Shown: one piece after another, positions 10,031 through 19,784 of the stretch
Layout: the number at the start of each line of letters is the position of its first letter
Numbering within the stretch: position 1 is the first letter of the stretch
From: Trichosphaerium sp. ATCC 40318
Taxonomy: Eukaryota > Discosea > Flabellinia > Trichosidae
DNA length: 20,641 nucleotides
NCBI GenBank assembly: GCA_038496445.1
Contig: JALMLS010000365.1
Location: 1-20,641 of the forward strand
Direction of reading: 5' to 3'
Translations under genes and position numbers: made by a program
The notes under the pieces: model-generated
Databases searched by the model: none
What the model was told of the DNA's origin: nothing
The model's input: the letters and a program-made list of their open reading frames with translations, nothing else

Positions 10031-10092
10031 TCAGTTACATATTACTCCACTGTAACATTCGTCAGTGAGCACGCTGTAGCACGCGGTGGAAC
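10031..10092 (-). pseudogene. orphan cysteine-module exon
   Basis: After a CAG acceptor (TTTGTAGAAATTGCAG), a phase-1 exon reads GSTACYSVLTDECYSGVICN and then stops. It keeps the family pattern C-Y-x6-C-x4-C but lacks the fourth cysteine, and no partner exon sits at normal distance. It could be the last exon of the 10542-10977 gene across a long intron, or a leftover of a lost family member. Confidence 0.45.
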
Positions 10093-10541
10093 CTGCAATT
10101 TCTACAAAGAGTTACAAAAACGATTATTTTCAAGTTTTTCCGTTGAAAGTTGATGCCCTCAAGCTTGTATGCTTGCCAAATTTGTGATTTTTTTAGTGAC
10201 TGATTTGAGTGGCTTTTTCAATCACTTCAAAAAACTATGATAGCTTAGAAAACCCTGTTTGCGTTAATGGTAGCAAAACAAGTATGGTTACCATAGCACG
10301 CTATCACATAACAACGAGAAAGGTTTCAACTAACAAAGAATATGACTTAATGTATCCATTTTCTATCCACCGCTTTTGGATAGTATAAATGCGACTCCTG
10401 TTGGTAATAGGTGACAATGATTCTAAGCGTTTTTGTGTATATATAACATAAGGAAACAGATGGAATGTGAACTAGTTCTCTAGTAACCAAAAACTAGTTT
10501 AGGCAAATGCTTTGTCAAGTGCAACGACCAATCCAGCTAAA
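10093..10541. other. intergenic or decayed family sequence, no exon seen
   Basis: AT-rich stretch between the orphan module exon and the small cysteine-rich gene. No module or splice-supported frame was found. It would be intronic if the two belong to one gene. Confidence 0.35.
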
Positions 10542-10977
10542 CTAGAGCAATACAAACAAAACAAAGTTAATCTTTGCATTGGACAATTCTTGATTACCCA
10601 CATCGCTTGGGATATCAATCTGATAATGAAACGCACAGGAACAATATTCAAGTCCAATATCACAAACATCTCCAGCAAAACAGGTTTGAGATTTTGTATC
10701 AAAACATGTTGGTCCTCCATTGTGATCATCTATAGTGACTAAATATGCTACTGAGTGTATAGGACATACTTTTACATAACTCTTGCGTGTCCAAACACAT
10801 AATCGAAGCATCAGGTAAGGAGTATGATTGAGAAGAAGTTCTACACTTGAAAACCAACAGATTGATGTACAAAAATGATGAATCGATCTCAATATATGAA
10901 GCGTTTGCAATGGGATAACGGTTGGTACCTAAGTTTTCAACAACATGAACGCTGTGAATGGAAAGTGATTGAAACAA
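10542..10977 (-). CDS. small or degenerate cysteine-rich family gene (2 exons)
   Basis: Exons 10977-10770 and 10738-10542 join in phase 1 through a GTATGT...TTTAG intron and give about 134 aa. The first exon holds a weak half module (MCLDTQELC). The second holds a full four-cysteine module, CFDTKSQTCFAGDVCDIGLE then YC, followed by a hydrophilic stretch and a very short hydrophobic end (NFVLFVLL). There is no signal peptide, unlike every other intact member, and the first 60 residues are not module-like. It is therefore probably a decaying gene or a model with a missing first exon. It is divergent from the gene at 11033, only 55 bp away. Confidence 0.45.
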
Positions 10978-11032
10978 AGATACTTAACGTTTGATCACAA
11001 CTTAACTTCATACTTCCAACCCATCAACAACA

Positions 11033-11662
11033 ATGCAACAGCTTAAAACTCTCATATCCCTTCTCATCGCATTATCAATAGCCTTGGTTATCGCCAGATC
11101 TAACTGTACCAAAAACGAGGAGCACTGTCCACCTAGTACAACATCAAGTTGGAATTCACTACAAATCACTCACATTCTTTAGGTTTATTTGGTAGTGGCG
11201 GTTGCTTCAACCCTCTCAATGGAACCTGCGAGCAAGGTAAGATATGTACTGGAAACAGTTCCAAGGTTTGTAAGAACCATAAAGATCCAAAAAAGAGTAA
11301 ATGTTATGATACAATTACTCAAACTTGCAATTCATCGAAGTGTGATAATCCATTCAATCACTGTACTGGTACGGAGTTTATGCTTACTTTTGTCTAACCT
11401 ACATACCACAGCTACTTCTCGCCCTACTATAGCTTCATACAATAAAACAAATGCTTCATCAATGAGGGTTCCAACAACTGAATCACCAGTAACACCAAGC
11501 ATGCATCTCAGCGACAAAGTAACACCAATTGTAAATGCCTTATTCTTAACAATAATCATAATTATTACAACAACTATCACCATTACAGTTGCTTATATTG
11601 TATACATTTCAATGCAAAAACCAAATGTTCAAACGTACCAACCAATATACAGCCAATTGTAA
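11033..11662 (+). CDS. short cysteine-rich membrane protein with YQPIY tail (3 exons, 179 aa)
   Basis: Exons 11033-11135, 11183-11368 and 11412-11662; both introns are phase 1 (GTACAA...TTTAG and GTACGG...CACAG) and the total is 180 codons. Signal peptide: MQQLKTLISLLIALSIALVI. The ectodomain has a module CFNPLNGTCEQGKIC... and one starting CYDTITQTC, with N-glycosylation sites. A Ser/Thr stalk leads to a transmembrane segment rich in Ile/Thr (LFLTIIIIITTTITITVAYI) and a short tail ending QTYQPIYSQL. The tail contains YQPI, which fits the YxxPhi endocytic sorting pattern. Stalk, membrane segment and tail are almost the same as in the gene ending at 13093, while the modules differ. Confidence 0.82.
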
Positions 11663-12545
11663 CCCACAGATTGTCACTGCACATAAGTGTGACAGTAATA
11701 TAAACCAAACAATCAATAAACGCAAATGGATTTTCAATTGTTATCGGCTTTCCTGATTTCCCAGCGAAGATAATATGCTCTCGAATGTAAATACAAAAAG
11801 CTGTGAATTCGTTTGTATTCCGCAAAAGATAGTACTCTGAAAGTTGATACAATACATTGCTGTATAGTTGGTATGACATTTATTGGTGCTGTAGATTTTG
11901 TGCAATACTGACTCTACTCACAGGAAAACGTGACTTTGCAAATCAAAAAAACTCAGTACTTGTGATGTAGGAGATCTACCTTAACAGGTGTCATAGTAGG
12001 AGAAATTACAGATGCTAGATCTGTTTAGCTTCAACAGGCACCAACTAAGTAACTCTTGGCACATACACACTGATGTGATGTTTACAACACGACCTTCAAA
12101 ACTACACCTTTTGTCTCATTGGTTAGCAATACTACTTATAGACGGTTTGTGAACATAGGTAGCCTTTTGCAACTCTGCAAGCTATACCATTAGTGTATCC
12201 TTATGGAGTACTTTAAGTGAGCATAAGCAAAAAGTCAGGTGCATGCTACAAATTGGGAGTTAGTCGAACATGAAAAGTGTCCAAAACATGTAAAGTGTCC
12301 CAAAAAAAAATGCCATGCTATGTTTTTTTTGTAAATTTATTTTTTATTTTTACACTATTTAATCTAGCACTTTAAAACTTTCGTCACACGTCATTAACAC
12401 CACTGCGCATATTCTACAACGTGCTACTTCTATATGAGCAACCATTCTCATGAGTTATAAATCGCACTTTAGCTGCGTCCAATTTGATGCAATTTGGGCA
12501 CCATGTGAGTACCACAATTGATGCACCATTTTTTGCGAATGCAAG
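11663..12545. other. intergenic; may hide 5' exons of the next gene
   Basis: About 880 bp between two tandem paralogs. It includes the 3' flank of the first gene, A/T runs near 12302-12355, and two close AAAGTGTCC copies near 12274 and 12293. The first exon with signal peptide expected for the downstream gene was searched for and not found. An ATG at 12487 could start a tiny exon ending at a GTGAGT, but it encodes no signal sequence. Confidence 0.4.
11715..11720 (+). terminator. probable polyadenylation signal AATAAA
   Basis: AATAAA 53 nt after the stop of the 11033-11662 gene, within AAACAATCAATAAA. The same element follows the paralogous gene at 13138. Confidence 0.5.
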
Positions 12546-13093
12546 TTTGATGAGTTTTGTTGTGATGGTATGCTACTTTAAAATTTTATTTGGCTGCTAA
12601 TTGTTGTTCAAGCTGGATCATTTGGTGACACTGCTACATGCTACAAGTTTGCCACTGAGGGATGTTTTGATGGAGCAATATGCAAAAAAACTGATCAATA
12701 CTGTGCAGGTAACCCGTAACAAAGCACATTTGAGACTAAAATGAATACATAGGCGCTGGATGTTTCGATCCAAATACTCAAGGATGCTTTGGAGGAATAC
12801 TATGTACTCTTGGCATCGATTGTTTTCTACCACGTCCAACGAATGTACCTACTTCTCACCCAACAGAAGCACCATCGGCTGTACCAACTGCTTCACCAAT
12901 AGTCATGCCAAGTGAACCACCAGCCAATGTGCATCTCAACAGCGACAAAGTGACACCAATTGTCAATGCATTATTCTTAACGATAATCATTGTTTTGGCA
13001 ACAACTATCACTTGTACCGTTGTATACATTGTTTATGTTTCAATGAGAAAAAATACTGTTCAAACTTACCAACCGATATACAACCAATTGTAA
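12546..13093 (+). CDS. cysteine-rich membrane protein with YQPIY tail, 5' end missing or unresolved
   Basis: Exons: up to 12567 (CKFDEFCCD-type end), 12613-12708, 12753-13093; phase 1 junctions with GTATGC...CAAG and GTAACC...CATAG introns. Modules: CYKFATEGCFDGAICKKTDQ then YC, and CFDPNTQGCFGGILCTLGID then C. Then a Pro-rich stalk (PTSHPTEAPSAVPTASP), a transmembrane segment (LFLTIIIVLATTITCTVVYI) and a tail ending VQTYQPIYNQL. This is a tandem paralog of 11033-11662: the last exon is highly similar, the ectodomain is not. No signal peptide exon could be identified upstream, so the gene is either 5'-truncated or has a first exon that I could not read. Confidence 0.65.
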
Positions 13094-13137
13094 TCACAGA
13101 GGTATTAGTCACACGCACGACATTTATACAAACAATC

Positions 13138-13143
13138 AATAAA
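13138..13143 (+). terminator. probable polyadenylation signal AATAAA
   Basis: AATAAA 45 nt after the stop, in the same AAACAATCAATAAA context as downstream of the tandem paralog. Confidence 0.5.
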
Positions 13144-14705
13144 ACAATGGATATTCACGTTATTACAGCTTTCTTGTTTTCTTCATTTCTTGCGATTCCA
13201 TGATTCACATCTAGCTCTCCAAATCACTCCCATTGCAACTATTCTTAACCTTGTACATTGTAGTTTTAATAATTTTAGATATCTCCCTAGTGGCAGTTCC
13301 TACGCATATTCTAAAGTCAGGTATCTATTGCCAACAACCTCGCCTACCCAATAAATACTATTACATGCTTACACGAGTAGCGACGAGGTATAATGCATGT
13401 CTCACCCCGATTGCTTGTTTAAATTGAAGTAAATATTTACCACAGCCTTTGGTGAACACTTTGATTGTATAGTACTGGAATAGCGATGCATATGAAAAAA
13501 AACACTCTTTGAAAAGTTTTAAATAAGTTAAGTCATCCTTAATAGATGCACTAACATAACCACTGTACGGTATTTATACGGCTTGACCATAACGTAAATA
13601 CAACGCTGTGAATATCCATTTGTGTTTATTGAAGGTTGTTTTTTTTGGTTCATGAAAGTCACGTTTACATTCCCGTGACGAAAGCTAGACTTGGTATTCT
13701 ACTTGGTTGTATTTCTTAAACAATATTGTTTTAACTTTGCAGAACATAATCTTAACGCAACAAAAAGTGTCATACCGGCAATACAAAATGTACAGAAGAT
13801 GCTGTCATTGAATTGGGTGCAAAATGCTATTAACCAAAAATAATAAATCCATTCTTTTATTATTGTAGTTTGCGTAACTTCTCTAAAGTTGTTTGAATAA
13901 ATGTAAATCCATTTTAAAACCTTGAAAAAGCAAGTTTTTTCGTAATTCTTTTTGAAGATATAGAAAATGGGTATCTGTAGCAAGTAAAACAGCCTTTTGG
14001 TAATCTTTTTTTGAAAGGTGCAATTCGTAACGACTTTTGCACTTTCTTACAATACCGGTATTTTACGGTGCCCATGTTTTCAGTAGATGACTGCTATATA
14101 ACCAAAACACTCTGGTTAAAATTACAGGTTGGGCCAAGTTGGGTGTCCAAAGTTATTTTAAAAAAACTGTGAATTTTTGGCCATTTCGTTCATGAAAAGA
14201 CCATGTTTACTAAAACTCACTAAGCAATCAAGCTTATTTTCACTCTAAACAACTTGATTGGATAGTAAAATGGCTCTAGAGTAACATTCCACTATTAAAA
14301 ATTTCAATTGCAAATTTGGGTGTCCACTATGCACATTCCGTGAAAAAAAAAGTTTCGTTTATTGCAAAAAAAAACACCGCGACTTAAGAGTGCCCTAAAT
14401 TAAAGGGTCTACTGTTGAGGCATTATTATAACAGTAATTAGGCCAAATAGCCTTCATTGATTAGGATCTATGGCTGTTTGCGTTTAAATTACTGTTAACA
14501 GAACGGTAATTTTTTCTAAAACACGTGCCTGTTAAAAGTATGCTACCAATGGTATAAAATCAAAAATTGAAATTAGAGACAGACGTAGCACAATGGTTTT
14601 GAGTTTAAGTCACCTACACGCTCCATATTAAGGTGACTATGTGTAACATTATAATTATACAACACTGAACACAAACGCAATTCAAAAAATAAGGTTCCAA
14701 AGACC
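13144..14705. other. intergenic, mostly empty, with one orphan anchor exon
   Basis: About 1.5 kb, AT-rich. Apart from the minus-strand membrane-anchor exon at 13699-13826, only short frames without domains are seen (for example 13233-13427). A TTGGGTGTCC word occurs at about 14138 and 14316. Confidence 0.4.
13699..13826 (-). pseudogene. orphan transmembrane-anchor exon
   Basis: Following a TTGGTTAATAG acceptor, a phase-1 exon reads FCTQFNDSIFC then a membrane segment (TFCIAGMTLFVALRLC) and a basic tail (SAKLKQYCLRNTTK) before TAG. The layout of membrane segment plus short basic tail as a last exon resembles the cysteine-rich genes nearby. No upstream module exons were found on this strand, so it is probably a remnant, or the end of a gene that I failed to assemble. 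Confidence 0.35.
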
Positions 14706-15506
14706 ATGATTCAACCCAAAAAAGCTAAAATATCACGTGATACAAACCCAAGCTCAACCATTTCTCCTTTCGAGATATACGATACAGCATCGTTGATAAC
14801 GAAAATGGCGTTTTCGGTCATTAAACTATACGATGTATGCTCTTGGACGCGACTAAACACAATATTCCACGAGGTGATTAACGAAGAGTCTACAATGTTA
14901 TATTACTACAAGAAACATTTTGACTCTGAGAAGACTGAAGAAAACCTCCCAACTCCATCAGTAGCGAAGACATATCTACACAACCGGCTTAGGTTTGAAC
15001 ATAAATTTAGTTGGTCTTATTCTTTCTCTTACAATGTATTTGATGGATTCAAAGGTCCAAACATTTCATTTGAAAAGTTCAAGCTAAACAAGTATGGAAT
15101 ACCAGGTTTTTTTTTCCACGAAGTCGTAGCAAAATGTGGGGACGAGGGCTTTAGAGAAAGTTTGACAATAGACATAACAGTATTCCCATCAAAAGCTGCT
15201 ATTGGTACAAATTCAATAGAACTTGGCTTTTATTTTATGACGTGCGGAGAAGATTGGGATTGTGTCAGCGTGAATTTGCAAAATGAGGTTGCAATTGAAT
15301 GTGATACAGAATTTTCCACTATCAAAATAAATGAAAAACGAGCAAATATATTAGTGGAGCTTCTACAAAATCATGTAGAAGATTTTGAAATAAATTCTGA
15401 ACCCTATGATCCAATGGATATTGTGGGTTTGGTTCTTTGTTGGATGTGTAAATATGTACCAATTTACAGACTGAAATACAATGGATGGTATTTAAATATG
15501 ACATGA
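14706..15506 (+). CDS. F-box-like protein, single exon (266 aa)
   Basis: Complete frame from ATG to TGA without introns, unlike most neighbours. Residues about 19-65 (SPFEIYDTASLITKMAFSVI, LYDVCSWTRLNTIFHEVI, then LYYYKKHF) follow the F-box pattern of two helices, a conserved VC-x-x-W/F and a final hydrophobic KxxF. F-box proteins recruit substrates to SCF ubiquitin ligases through Skp1. The rest (about 70-266) has aromatic and beta-rich sequence, GFYFMTCGEDWDC and a Cys/Trp pair near the end (VLCWMCKYV), but matches no substrate-binding domain I recognise. There is no signal peptide. Overall similarity to the F-box segment of the 16775-19506 gene is low. The F-box call is an inference from pattern only. 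Confidence 0.6.
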   Translation: MIQPKKAKISRDTNPSSTISPFEIYDTASLITKMAFSVIKLYDVCSWTRLNTIFHEVINEESTMLYYYKKHFDSEKTEENLPTPSVAKTYLHNRLRFEHKFSWSYSFSYNVFDGFKGPNISFEKFKLNKYGIPGFFFHEVVAKCGDEGFRESLTIDITVFPSKAAIGTNSIELGFYFMTCGEDWDCVSVNLQNEVAIECDTEFSTIKINEKRANILVELLQNHVEDFEINSEPYDPMDIVGLVLCWMCKYVPIYRLKYNGWYLNMT

Positions 15507-16774
15507 AGATAGAACACATTTAAAGTTCTTACAATCAAAGCAAACTATGTAGAGGTGATTGAATCGAATAAAAAAATCACAAAAAGTTTGGCTATACGTG
15601 TTTTACTCCGTTAGAATAACCGTTGCGCCAGCTAGACAATGAATATGAGACTGTTTGGGAGGAAAGACAACGTCTTAGTGGCTATCAATAGCGCACTGAT
15701 GTTGTATATATTTGTACATTAAAACACTACTTTTTCAGAGAATAAAGGTGTAAAAATAAAGTTGAAGTCATTATTTTGACACACAACTCACTGCTACTGA
15801 CACTTGATAATTCCAAATTCATTTTTAGCGCAACAGCACGTAAGCAACGTACTAATAAACAATCACAAGTCTAATTATAAGAGTATGTATTAAGTGAAGA
15901 ACAATAAAGGACATCATACCTAAAAAAAAAGTGATACACGTGCGTAGGTATGTTTACTGGTACTTGCGGAGGGTGATGTTGTTGGTAATAGACATCAGAC
16001 GGTAGCGAATGCGTACGAAGGGAGATATCTGTAGAAAAGTCCAAACGTGTTAAAAGACTTGCTGCCAGCTACACGAAATGGTGACTTGACTACAGATGTA
16101 AAGAACTGTTTTATATGGCTACGGACACTGTCACTTCGTGAAGGATATCATTTGTTTTACTCAGCAGTTGTCTTTTTACCAAACAAGGGGTTGCACTACA
16201 TTTCGCGAAATGTGGCATGTTGTATTTCTTCGAAATCTGTTCTTTTTGAGGCCTTTTGTACAACATTTTTGCATAAAACAGTAGCACATTTTTTAGTCAA
16301 TCGTGGCTCTAATCAATTTCGCGAAATGTAGTGCAAACCCACGGATGGCTCACAAAGCTAGCTTTGTCATTGTTAAGTTTATTGTAAATATATTTGTTTC
16401 TTAGTGCAAACACCTTTAGTCTATGGTGGATCACTATTACAACAATGTATGTTACCATAAGCTGTGGGTCTAAAATTGTGTTCCAAAAGGCATGAGTTGA
16501 GTGTTGTTGGAATTAAAATCAAAGACAGAGTTTGTTGTACATACAACATTTGCATGAACTGCTTTTATATCACTTCTAAATATACCGCGCCATGATCTTC
16601 TCCTTATATCAAAACATTGGGAGAACCCAACATCTAAAAAAAAATACAATCAGCAACAGAACCCACATAAGAAAAATACAGCTTGACTTAAGCTAAAAAT
16701 AATCCCGTCACTCGCAATGGTTTTAAACAACAGTAAATATTGTAAAAAGAGACAAAAAGTGTTAATTGATATTT
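15507..16774. other. intergenic between convergent genes; contains an inverted-repeat element
   Basis: About 1.27 kb, AT-rich, holding two 3' ends. The only structured element is the inverted repeat at 16187-16340. A 94-codon frame at 16047-16331 starts with TTG and overlaps this element; it is not credible as a gene. Confidence 0.45.
16187..16340. repeat. 154-bp element with 26-bp terminal inverted repeats
   Basis: The left end GGGGTTGCACTACATTTCGC (continuing GAAATG) is mirrored at the right end (16315-16340), with about 24 of 26 positions matching. Each end contains the palindrome TTTCGCGAAA. It codes for nothing. This is compatible with a small non-autonomous transposon (MITE-like) or a paired protein-binding site. 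I see no clear target-site duplication. Confidence 0.6.
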
Positions 16775-19506
16775 CTACGGTTTCAGCATACTGAGGTAAA
16801 ACTCAAAGCTTCATTGTAACTCAAAAAAAAAAAGAGCAACCTAAAACTCCACTTCTTATAATACGTACTGTGCAACTTCCAATACTTTCCATTATACGTA
16901 TCCACAACACATTTGTCTGATACACAGTGCAGTGGATATTTTGTATTCCTCAAGTCAAAGTATATAGCTGGTGTTGAAGTACCATGAACAATGATCATGT
17001 CGTCACAGAGTGTGGTAGAATTTTTTGCAAAGTGAAATCTACTATCGGCATTCCATAGAATCGTCTTCTCTTCCTTTGAACGCTTATCAATTACAAAAAT
17101 ACCTAATTTAAGGCAAGGTGCAATGATAATGTTTCTATCATATGTAGGAGCAGAACAAACGAGATCTTCTAGAACATAGCTATGAAGACATGTTCCAGTA
17201 TGGATATCAAGCAAAGCTACTTCAGATGTTGTTTTAGGTATATTAACGCCACAGATGAGGATATCATCTTGATTATCCTTGTAACTAATACTATGTTCTG
17301 TAGATATCTTGTAATCAAATACGACACTAACATCAAAACGGTTGAACGTGAGTGTTGGATAGTGACTAAACTCAAATGAAATTGGTGAACTTTTGTAGCT
17401 ACGATTGATCATGTAAGGCCAACTTGTATACATCTTTTCTCTCATAACATCATAGCATATATGTTTACCATCTCCTGACAGTTTCCAATACCCATCACTA
17501 GCTAAAAAAAAGTTATGAGCATCAAAAACAAAGGCAAACTGCAGAAGAAAGAAACCCAAAACAGATTCGGTGTTGTTTAAAGCCCACCGAGGCTCTATTT
17601 GTTGATGCTGATGAGGAATATGTAGCACGTGCCTGAATCAAACTTCATGTAAGTACCAAAGGTCTTTAATTCAACTTGGAGTTTAGACATGTTCCTAAGT
17701 GCAATCATCTCCCGCTTCAAAATTGTTATAGAATCGCGAGTTTCTGAATCTGGAGGTTTTAAGATGTTGAGTTTAGGAAGAAGTCTACCGGCATCTTTCA
17801 GAAGCCATAGAAGTCCTTTGCATGTCATACCAAGCGAAAACCATGGTGTACATTCCAGGTAGTCTGTAATTGCGCTAAGAATCTCGATGGGAACATCTTG
17901 AGTCAAGTAGTCTTTTTGGTTCTCTGAAATACAAGTCAGACACATAAGTGCAAATGAAATCAAGAATCCAATACCTGTAATTGATGTACTCCCAGAAGCT
18001 TTATTATTTGTAGGAATAGAATCAATCATCAAATAATAACCTAAGAGAAGAGAACAGTCATTAAAAGTAAACAATCTTTTTTGTATTTTTAATACCCTTC
18101 AGTAAGCCTCGGAGATTTGGTAAGTTTAATGAGCGTCTAAGATGTATTTGTGCTTTCTTTTCCATTGAAAATATCAAAGGCAGATAAGGTACAATCTCCT
18201 TCATGGTTTTATAGCGCTCTAATGTTTCTACAAGGAGCACCATTGGAATATCTTTAGCGTTTTCACCACAGCAAAGTAAAAAGTTAACAACATTTGGGTT
18301 GTTCATTTTAAGAGCCCACACCAAAGGTTTTTCATTTCTTAGTTCATTTCGAAGTCCATCTATTATATGAGAACATTTAGGGATTCTAAAGCGCTCAACA
18401 AGAGCGCTTCCAAGAGAACAAACCAAACTTTTATAACTTGTACGTTGCGTCATTTCTGTTCTTGGTATGTTCAAAATCGAAAAGAAACCTTCAATGCACT
18501 CGTTATCTACACAGCTGGCATGGGCAGTAACAGAAAGGGGCTTGAGTAAGGCATAAGTATAAGAATTAAGATCAGAAAGCACGTGATCCAGTGAGGTAAG
18601 AAAGAAAAAGGCATACCTTTGTCAACTTGAATGGACTTTCTTTAAAAGCCTTTGCAAAAGCAATAAACCCTTCTTTCTTATGCTCTTCTAATATGCGGGT
18701 ATCTATAGAATCTTTTATTCTGAATTTGTGTGGGTGAGGGTAAGCGAAGAAAGCTATGGTTGCTTCTTTAGTGACTAGTTTAGTACGTGAGTAGAACTAT
18801 ACATACATTGACTTGTGAAAAAAAACAAAGTCCCACCTGTAAAAGTAAAGGCAACGCCATACATTCGCCTGAACGACTCGAAAATTCCAAGAACGGTACT
18901 AAATGGCATTAGCAGAATACACGCGACTGATATTGACACATGTGAGTACAACTGAAAAGTATCACAAAGATGCATGGCTAAATTAGAATTTTGTTCGAAC
19001 CAAAAAACGCGTGACTTTTGGCTTTATGTAATGCTGTGATCACGTTACTTCCACGTGTTCGTTTAGGTACCTCATAAACCACATCTTTCCTGATTTACAA
19101 GCGTATTCTATAACACTATTCGCTATTTCAGTTGAAAGTAATTTCGCCTTATACATCTGTCGTAAAAGACATTCAACGATTCTAATTTTTTTTTTGACCT
19201 TGACTTTCCGCTGGGGAACCATAATCTGCAGTACAGGCACTTAAATGTTAACTACATTAGATATAAAGCACTATAAACGCGCTAATACGTACTTATATCA
19301 ATTACACTTGAAAACCCCTTTGAATAGTAATTATGAATGAACCGTAGCGCTGGTCTGTAGTATTTGTACATAATTAACGCCTCCAACGGCGCTTCTCTGT
19401 GTAGGTTTATTATTTGAAGCGTTTCCCTCTTGAAAAAGCCTTTAAGGCTTTTAAAATCTATCATGGTGTAACGTGCAAAGCGCTCTCTTTCTGTGTCATT
19501 CGCCAT
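16775..19506 (-). CDS. ankyrin-like + F-box + beta-propeller-like protein (about 9 exons, 738 aa)
   Basis: Exons: 19506-19293, 19239-19049, 18951-18837, 18765-18617, 18540-18096, 18040-17975, 17923-17657, 17594-16841, 16790-16775. All junctions keep frame (739 codons). The N-terminal half has ankyrin-like helices (IANSVIEYACKSGKMWFMRY; KPLVWALKMNNPNVVNFLLC). In the middle is an F-box (QDVPIEILSAITDYLECTPW, then FSLGMTCKGL), then a short coiled coil, then a beta-rich region with Trp and Asp repeats, like a degenerate propeller (ASDGYWKLSG; LLDIHTGTCLHSY). It is likely a substrate receptor of an SCF ubiquitin ligase. The joint between the ankyrin and F-box halves (GTATTA donor, CTCTTCTCTTAG acceptor) is strong but unproven. 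Without it there are two genes only 31 bp apart, the second starting at 18029. Exon 3 and the last 16-bp exon are the weakest. Confidence 0.68.
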
Positions 19507-19784
19507 CAGTAATTTGAGCCTGGAACAAAGCTGACAAAATCAATAAGCCAGAAAAAGCTACATGAAATATACCCACGTGAGATTGATGCATTGTGAATGA
19601 AGAAAGATGAGTGTGGTAGATTGCCACCGGAGCAAGGTTGTGTCAGGCAAAGTTTTATTATTAACAACGTACAACCAGTGTGAGGACACACTCAAGAGAT
19701 ATCAGTCATCAATCCGTGATACGGCACCTCCAAGTGAAAAAGCTGTGATTGATTGTTGATATTTCATAATATCAAGTACCCATA

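Noticed and set aside
11332-11879. Two minus-strand frames of 83 and 98 codons with hydrophobic stretches
   Set aside because: They are antisense to the Ile/Thr-rich membrane segment and 3' flank of the 11033-11662 gene.
16047-16331. 94-codon plus-strand frame
   Set aside because: It starts with TTG, reads across the inverted-repeat element and shows no domain or splice-supported extension.
17182-17379. Plus-strand frame inside the propeller-like region
   Set aside because: Shadow of the long minus-strand exon 17594-16841.
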